Below are positions 60,787-64,000 of a DNA stretch of 64,000 bases, piece by piece. The notes beneath the pieces are model-generated. The model did no database searches. It had not been told where the DNA came from and saw only the letters and a program-made list of their open reading frames with translations. The position numbers were made by a program, and so were the translations under genes. How positions within the stretch are numbered: the stretch's first letter is position 1; each line of letters starts with the position of its first letter. The stretch is from Burkholderia sp. MS389 (lineage in GTDB: Bacteria > Pseudomonadota > Gammaproteobacteria > Burkholderiales > Burkholderiaceae), in assembly GCF_016899425.1 (NCBI RefSeq), contig NZ_CP045994.1, positions 2,294,001 to 2,358,000 on the forward strand. The letters run 5' to 3'.

Positions 60787-62046
60787 CTACGAGGCGATGT
60801 CGGTCCCGCCTATCGAACTGCACAACTGCGCAAGAATATCGAGACCCCGCGCCGGCTCCCGTACAAACGGATTCGTCTGGTCCCACGCATAACCCGCCAG
60901 AATCGAGCAGACCATGCGTTTCACGTCGGAGGCCTTGTCTTCGTGAAACACGATGTCTTGCAGCGCGCCCGAGTACCAGCGTTCGACGAAGGCGCGGAAG
61001 GTGTCGATGCCCTTGCGCAGCGCGATGTCGTAATCACGTGCCCAGTCGACCGACTCGCCACGCAACTGCCGTTCGAGTGCGGCGACCGCCAGTTGAGCCG
61101 AGCGCATCGCGATCGTCACGCCCGACGAAAAGATCGGATCGAGGAATTCGCCCGCGTTGCCGAGCAGCGCATAGCCGGGGCCGTGCAGGGTCTCGACGTT
61201 CGACGCATAACCCGAGATGCGGCGCACGGGCATCACGAACGGCTTGCTGCCGACCAGTCGCGACAATGTCGGCTCGCTTTGCAGCAGTTCGCGCAACAAC
61301 GATTCCTGTCGCGCGTCCGGCACGTCGAGAAACCCGGCATCGGCCACGCAGCCGACCGACGAGCGCCCGTTCGTCAGCGGGATCATCCAGAACCACACGT
61401 CGCGTCGCTCCGGATGAACGGCGATGCAGATCTTGTCGCGATCGGTCGACCCGGCCGGCAGGCTGTCCTCGACGTGCGAAAAGAGGGCCGCTCGCGTCGG
61501 CAGGCCGGTCGGCGCGTCGAGATCGAGCAGTCGCGGCAACACGCGGCCGAACCCGCTCGCATCGAGTACGAACGACGGCTGAACGGAATAGTCGTGCCCG
61601 GCTTCGTCGACGATGTCGAGCCGCGGCTTGTCGCCCGGCTGGAAGGCGCGCACCGTATGGCCGAATCGCACGTCCGCGCCCTGTTCGGCCGCACAACGGA
61701 TCAGCAGATCGTCGAAGGCCGCGCGCTCGACCTGATAGGCCGTCCCCCAGCCCGCGGAAAACTTCTCGCGAAAATCGAACGACGACATCCTGTCGCGATA
61801 GACGAAGTACGCGCCGTTCTTGAACTGGAAGCCGGCCTCGACGACCGCCTGCAGCATGCCCGCCTCCTCGAGATACTGCATGCTCTGGGGCAACAGGCTT
61901 TCTCCGATCGAAAAGCGCGGAAAATGCTGACGCTCGAGCACCAGCACCGAACGGCCGGCCTTGCGCAGCAGCGCGGCCGCGACGGCACCGGAAGGCCCGG
62001 CCCCGATGATCGCGACGTCGATGGAATTCGATTTCATTTCACTCAT
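60787..62046 (-). CDS. FAD-dependent oxidoreductase, tryptophan-halogenase-like superfamily
   Basis: A 419-residue flavoprotein with the N-terminal dinucleotide fold IDVAIIGAGPSGAVAAALL, RFSIGESLLPQSM, and the second FAD motif GPGYALLGNAGEFLDPIFSSGV. It lacks the WxWxIP motif of true flavin halogenases (the matching region reads VWFWMIP), so chlorination is uncertain and a dehydrogenase or monooxygenase role is as likely. Start chosen at 62046 (MSEMKSNS); MKSNS at 62037 is possible. Similar proteins occur in xanthomonadin and aryl-polyene clusters. Confidence 0.85.
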   Translation of the reverse strand: MSEMKSNSIDVAIIGAGPSGAVAAALLRKAGRSVLVLERQHFPRFSIGESLLPQSMQYLEEAGMLQAVVEAGFQFKNGAYFVYRDRMSSFDFREKFSAGWGTAYQVERAAFDDLLIRCAAEQGADVRFGHTVRAFQPGDKPRLDIVDEAGHDYSVQPSFVLDASGFGRVLPRLLDLDAPTGLPTRAALFSHVEDSLPAGSTDRDKICIAVHPERRDVWFWMIPLTNGRSSVGCVADAGFLDVPDARQESLLRELLQSEPTLSRLVGSKPFVMPVRRISGYASNVETLHGPGYALLGNAGEFLDPIFSSGVTIAMRSAQLAVAALERQLRGESVDWARDYDIALRKGIDTFRAFVERWYSGALQDIVFHEDKASDVKRMVCSILAGYAWDQTNPFVREPARGLDILAQLCSSIGGTDIAS

Positions 62047-62154
62047 GCTTGCCAATTCAGTCCGATTGATTGGGTATCTTATGTTTCTGACGCCACGATC
62101 CGGCGTTGCCAACTACAATAGGCGCTCAACAAATCCAAGATCGATGAGAGACCC

Positions 62155-62874
62155 ATGACGTCCTCCCGCACGCACGCGCCCGCCTATGTTCCCGAAACCC
62201 GGTTCGGCATCTGGTTTCTTCGCACGCATACGTGGGAACATCACGTGCTCAAGGTTGCGATCGACGATCTGAAGCGGCTCATCGCGGCGCCGCTGCCGTC
62301 GGCCCCCGTCCTCCTCGACGCAGGATGCGGTCAGGGCAAGTCGTTTCGCCTGCTGAGCGAAGCGTTCGCACCCGCCAGGATCATCGGTATCGACTGCCAC
62401 GACGACTCGCTCGCGCATGCGTCGGAAGCGGCGCATCGCTGCGCCACGCCCGTCGAACTGCGGCATGCCGACTGCACGCAGATTCCGCTTGCCGATGCGA
62501 GCGTCGACATCGTGTTCTGCCATCAGACCTTTCACCATCTCGTCGATCAGGACCATGCGCTGGCCGAGTTTCGCCGCGTGCTGAAACCCGGCGGACTGCT
62601 GCTGTTCGCCGAATCGACCGACGCGTACATCAAGTCGTGGGTGATCCGGCTGCTGTTCCGCCACCCGATGGAGGTTCAGAAAAGCGCCGACGGCTACCTT
62701 GCCATGCTACGCGACGCCGGGTTCGGTTTCGACACCCGCAACGTGTCGTTCCCCTATCTGTGGTGGAGCCGCGCGAAAGACTTCGGACTCCTCGAGCGCA
62801 TCGGCCTGTACGCACCGAAACCCGGCAAGCGCCGCGAAACGCTCGTCAACGTCGCCGCGCGCAAGCCTGCCTGA
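62155..62874 (+). CDS. Class I SAM-dependent methyltransferase
   Basis: A 239-residue methyltransferase. Motif I is VLLDAGCGQGKSFRLL (about residues 51-66). An acidic ribose-binding Asp is in IIGIDCHDDSL, followed by HADCTQIPLADASVDIVFCHQ and RRVLKPGGLLLFAE (UbiE/COQ5-type layout). Substrate unknown. It is divergent from the FAD oxidoreductase across 108 bp with a TACAAT near 62114. In a polyene cluster it might methylate the aryl head group, which is inference. Confidence 0.9.
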   Translation: MTSSRTHAPAYVPETRFGIWFLRTHTWEHHVLKVAIDDLKRLIAAPLPSAPVLLDAGCGQGKSFRLLSEAFAPARIIGIDCHDDSLAHASEAAHRCATPVELRHADCTQIPLADASVDIVFCHQTFHHLVDQDHALAEFRRVLKPGGLLLFAESTDAYIKSWVIRLLFRHPMEVQKSADGYLAMLRDAGFGFDTRNVSFPYLWWSRAKDFGLLERIGLYAPKPGKRRETLVNVAARKPA

Positions 62875-62922
62875 GCCAGCAAGGCCGCCGTTCGGCGGCC
62901 CCCTGCTACCGGCCGGTGCCGG

Positions 62923-63357
62923 TTACTGCTTCAACGTCACGACCTCGCCCGTCAGCGCCGCGCCGGCAACCACCGCGCCGGCACCGCACGTGTACTCGCT
63001 CGGGCTGGAGCGCGACACGTTGCGGTAATTGCTCTTGATGCCGACCACCGCATTGCCGCCCTCCTTGCGCGCGCGCGCCTGAAGCTCGATCACGGCCGAC
63101 AGGAATACATGCTGACACGCCGCCTCGTCGCTCTTGCCGAACGCGTTGGTCTTCTTGTTGGTCGCGAACGTCCCGTACGACTTCATCACGCGCGGATGCG
63201 GCTGATCGCCGAAATAGAGCGCGACGCCGTCGTCGAGCTTGCCTTCCTCGCTCTTCAACGCGCTGTCGATCGGATAGTCGCGGATCGTATCCCGTGCGTA
63301 GGCGGCCGAAGCCGCGAACGTCGCGCCGATCAATGCCAGTGCCATGCGATATTTCAC
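62923..63357 (-). CDS. Exported small protein, paralogue of the next gene
   Basis: A 144-residue protein with a signal peptide (VKYRMALALIGATFAASAAYA). The mature part shares a pattern with the adjacent upstream gene: VALYFGDQPHPRVM, then Cys with a Glu/Ala-rich helix, then GGNAVVGIKSNYRN, SEYTCGAGAVVAGAALTGEVVTL. Similar proteins are sometimes annotated as excinuclease-like, which is not credible for a secreted protein. Start: GTG at 63357 after GGGGG; ATG at 63372, overlapping the upstream stop as ATGA, is an alternative. Function unknown. Confidence 0.75.
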   Translation of the reverse strand: MKYRMALALIGATFAASAAYARDTIRDYPIDSALKSEEGKLDDGVALYFGDQPHPRVMKSYGTFATNKKTNAFGKSDEAACQHVFLSAVIELQARARKEGGNAVVGIKSNYRNVSRSSPSEYTCGAGAVVAGAALTGEVVTLKQ

Positions 63358-63368
63358 GTGTGCCCCCG

Positions 63369-63791
63369 TCATTGAGCATTCAACTGCACGACGTCGCCCG
63401 ACACGGCAATCGCGCCCGCACTGCCGCTCACGCCACACGTATATTCGGTCGTCGAATTCGAGCTTTTTTCATGGAAGCGCGTCGTCACGTTGATGACCGC
63501 ATTCCCGCCGTGATGCTTCGCATAGATGCGAAGACGGTTCAGCGCTTCCGCCAGCGCTTGCTCGCACGTCGGCTGCTCGCTTTCGACCCGGCGCACGCGC
63601 ACCGATTCCGAACGCGGACCGATGCTGGTCTTGACCTCCGGATGCGGCTGCGCACCGAAATAAATCGCGACGCCGCTCGTGTCCGGTGCCGTTGCCGCTG
63701 CCGGCAGAGGCAGCGAACGCACCACGGTGCCGCACCCGGTCAGCAACGATGTCGCGACCAACATGCCGGCCAGATGTCGTGTGTGCTTCAT
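63369..63791 (-). CDS. Small lipoprotein, paralogue of the previous gene
   Basis: A 140-residue protein with a lipoprotein signal (MLVATSLLTGC; lipobox LTGC). The mature part has VAIYFGAQPHPEVKTSIG, CEQALAEALNRLRIYA, GGNAVINVTTRF, and EYTCGVSGSAGAIAVSGDVVQL, clearly parallel to its neighbour. Two conserved Cys could form a disulphide. The overlap with the next gene suggests they are co-expressed and perhaps form one envelope assembly. Function unknown. Confidence 0.78.
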   Translation of the reverse strand: MKHTRHLAGMLVATSLLTGCGTVVRSLPLPAAATAPDTSGVAIYFGAQPHPEVKTSIGPRSESVRVRRVESEQPTCEQALAEALNRLRIYAKHHGGNAVINVTTRFHEKSSNSTTEYTCGVSGSAGAIAVSGDVVQLNAQ

Positions 63792-63823
63792 TGTTATCGT
63801 CCTCTCAGCTCAGTAAGTTCACT

Positions 63824-64000
63824 TCAATCGCCCTTCCAGGCGTCCAACAACACACTTGCACAGCTGCCGCCGAATCCGAACGAAACCGACAGCGCGCGTT
63901 CGATCGCGAATTCGCGCGCGTCGCGCACGAGCGGCATGCCGGCTATCGCGGGATCGGGCACATCGCCGACGGCCGAGCCCGCGACGAAGCCGTCGCGCAT
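63824..64000 (-). CDS. Beta-ketoacyl-ACP synthase (C-terminal fragment)
   Basis: The last 58 codons of a gene that begins beyond the window. The fragment contains ALSVSFGFGGSCASVLLDAW, the FGFGG glycine-rich loop of FabF-type ketosynthases near the C-terminus, with Ser-Cys where FabF usually has Thr-Asn (FGFGGTNA). It is transcribed toward the lipoprotein genes, 32 bp away. It suggests a secondary-metabolite ketosynthase rather than housekeeping FabF, whose neighbours (acpP, fabG) are absent on this side. Confidence 0.8.
   Translation of the reverse strand: MRDGFVAGSAVGDVPDPAIAGMPLVRDAREFAIERALSVSFGFGGSCASVLLDAWKGD

Noticed and set aside
60787..62046. Confirmed flavin-dependent tryptophan halogenase
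   Set aside because: The WxWxIP motif is altered (VWFWMIP), so only superfamily membership can be claimed.

Overview
The window reads as a piece of core chromosome from a Burkholderia species, most like the Burkholderia cepacia complex. The evidence is the very high GC content (judged by eye, not counted), strong G/C third-position bias, and gene neighbourhoods typical of beta-proteobacteria: smc-zipA-ligA-def, dapC-dapD-dapE-prmB, aceA/aceB, cyoABCD and yejABEF, plus Burkholderia-typical small families (DUF4148, PXPV-repeat, probable DUF2866). I saw no insertion sequence, integrase, prophage, CRISPR array or replication origin. The species cannot be fixed from the sequence alone.

Layout. 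1-2.1 kb: the 3' end of glnD, then an RsuA-family pseudouridine synthase with an unusual repetitive N-terminus. 2.1-9.8 kb: the minus-strand block smc-zipA-ligA-def (chromosome organisation, division, DNA ligation, N-terminal deformylation). 9.9-15.7 kb: a DMT exporter, then the succinylase branch of diaminopimelate/lysine synthesis with an ArsC/Spx-like protein, and the glutamine methyltransferase prmB. 15.8-25.3 kb: cardiolipin synthase, glutathione peroxidase, a YheS-type ABC-F protein, a small hypothetical, radA-alr, lplT and thiD. 25.3-28.6 kb: an overlapping minus-strand operon tsaB-rimI-udg-DUF1853. 28.7-36.9 kb: an acyl-CoA-binding protein, an RhlE-like helicase with a long leader, and the glyoxylate shunt genes aceA and aceB enclosing a universal stress protein, a LysR regulator and a haloacid-dehalogenase-like enzyme.

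37-44 kb: a gamma-glutamylcyclotransferase-like protein, an AraC regulator, a GNAT enzyme, and a minus-strand tRNA array (Ala, then three Glu-Asp pairs) lying directly after gltX. The array ends in a structured element that keeps only the 3' end of a tRNA-Asp. A patatin lipoprotein and an NlpC/P60 hydrolase follow. 44-50 kb: the Yej-type peptide ABC importer. 50-54 kb: a PXPV-repeat secreted protein, then a three-gene signalling operon (response regulator, histidine kinase, and a second OmpR-type regulator with a degenerate receiver), and a DUF4148 protein.

54-59.7 kb: cyoABCD for cytochrome bo3 quinol oxidase, with a stand-alone NuoM-like gene upstream on the same strand. 60.1-64 kb: after an AT-richer gap come a LysE exporter, an FAD-dependent halogenase-like oxidoreductase, a divergent SAM methyltransferase, two tandem paralogous exported small proteins, and the C-terminus of a beta-ketoacyl-ACP synthase running off the window. 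This last group looks like the edge of an aryl-polyene/xanthomonadin-type polyene pigment cluster, which is an inference. It is the most likely place for an accessory biosynthetic system, but most of that system would lie beyond position 64000.
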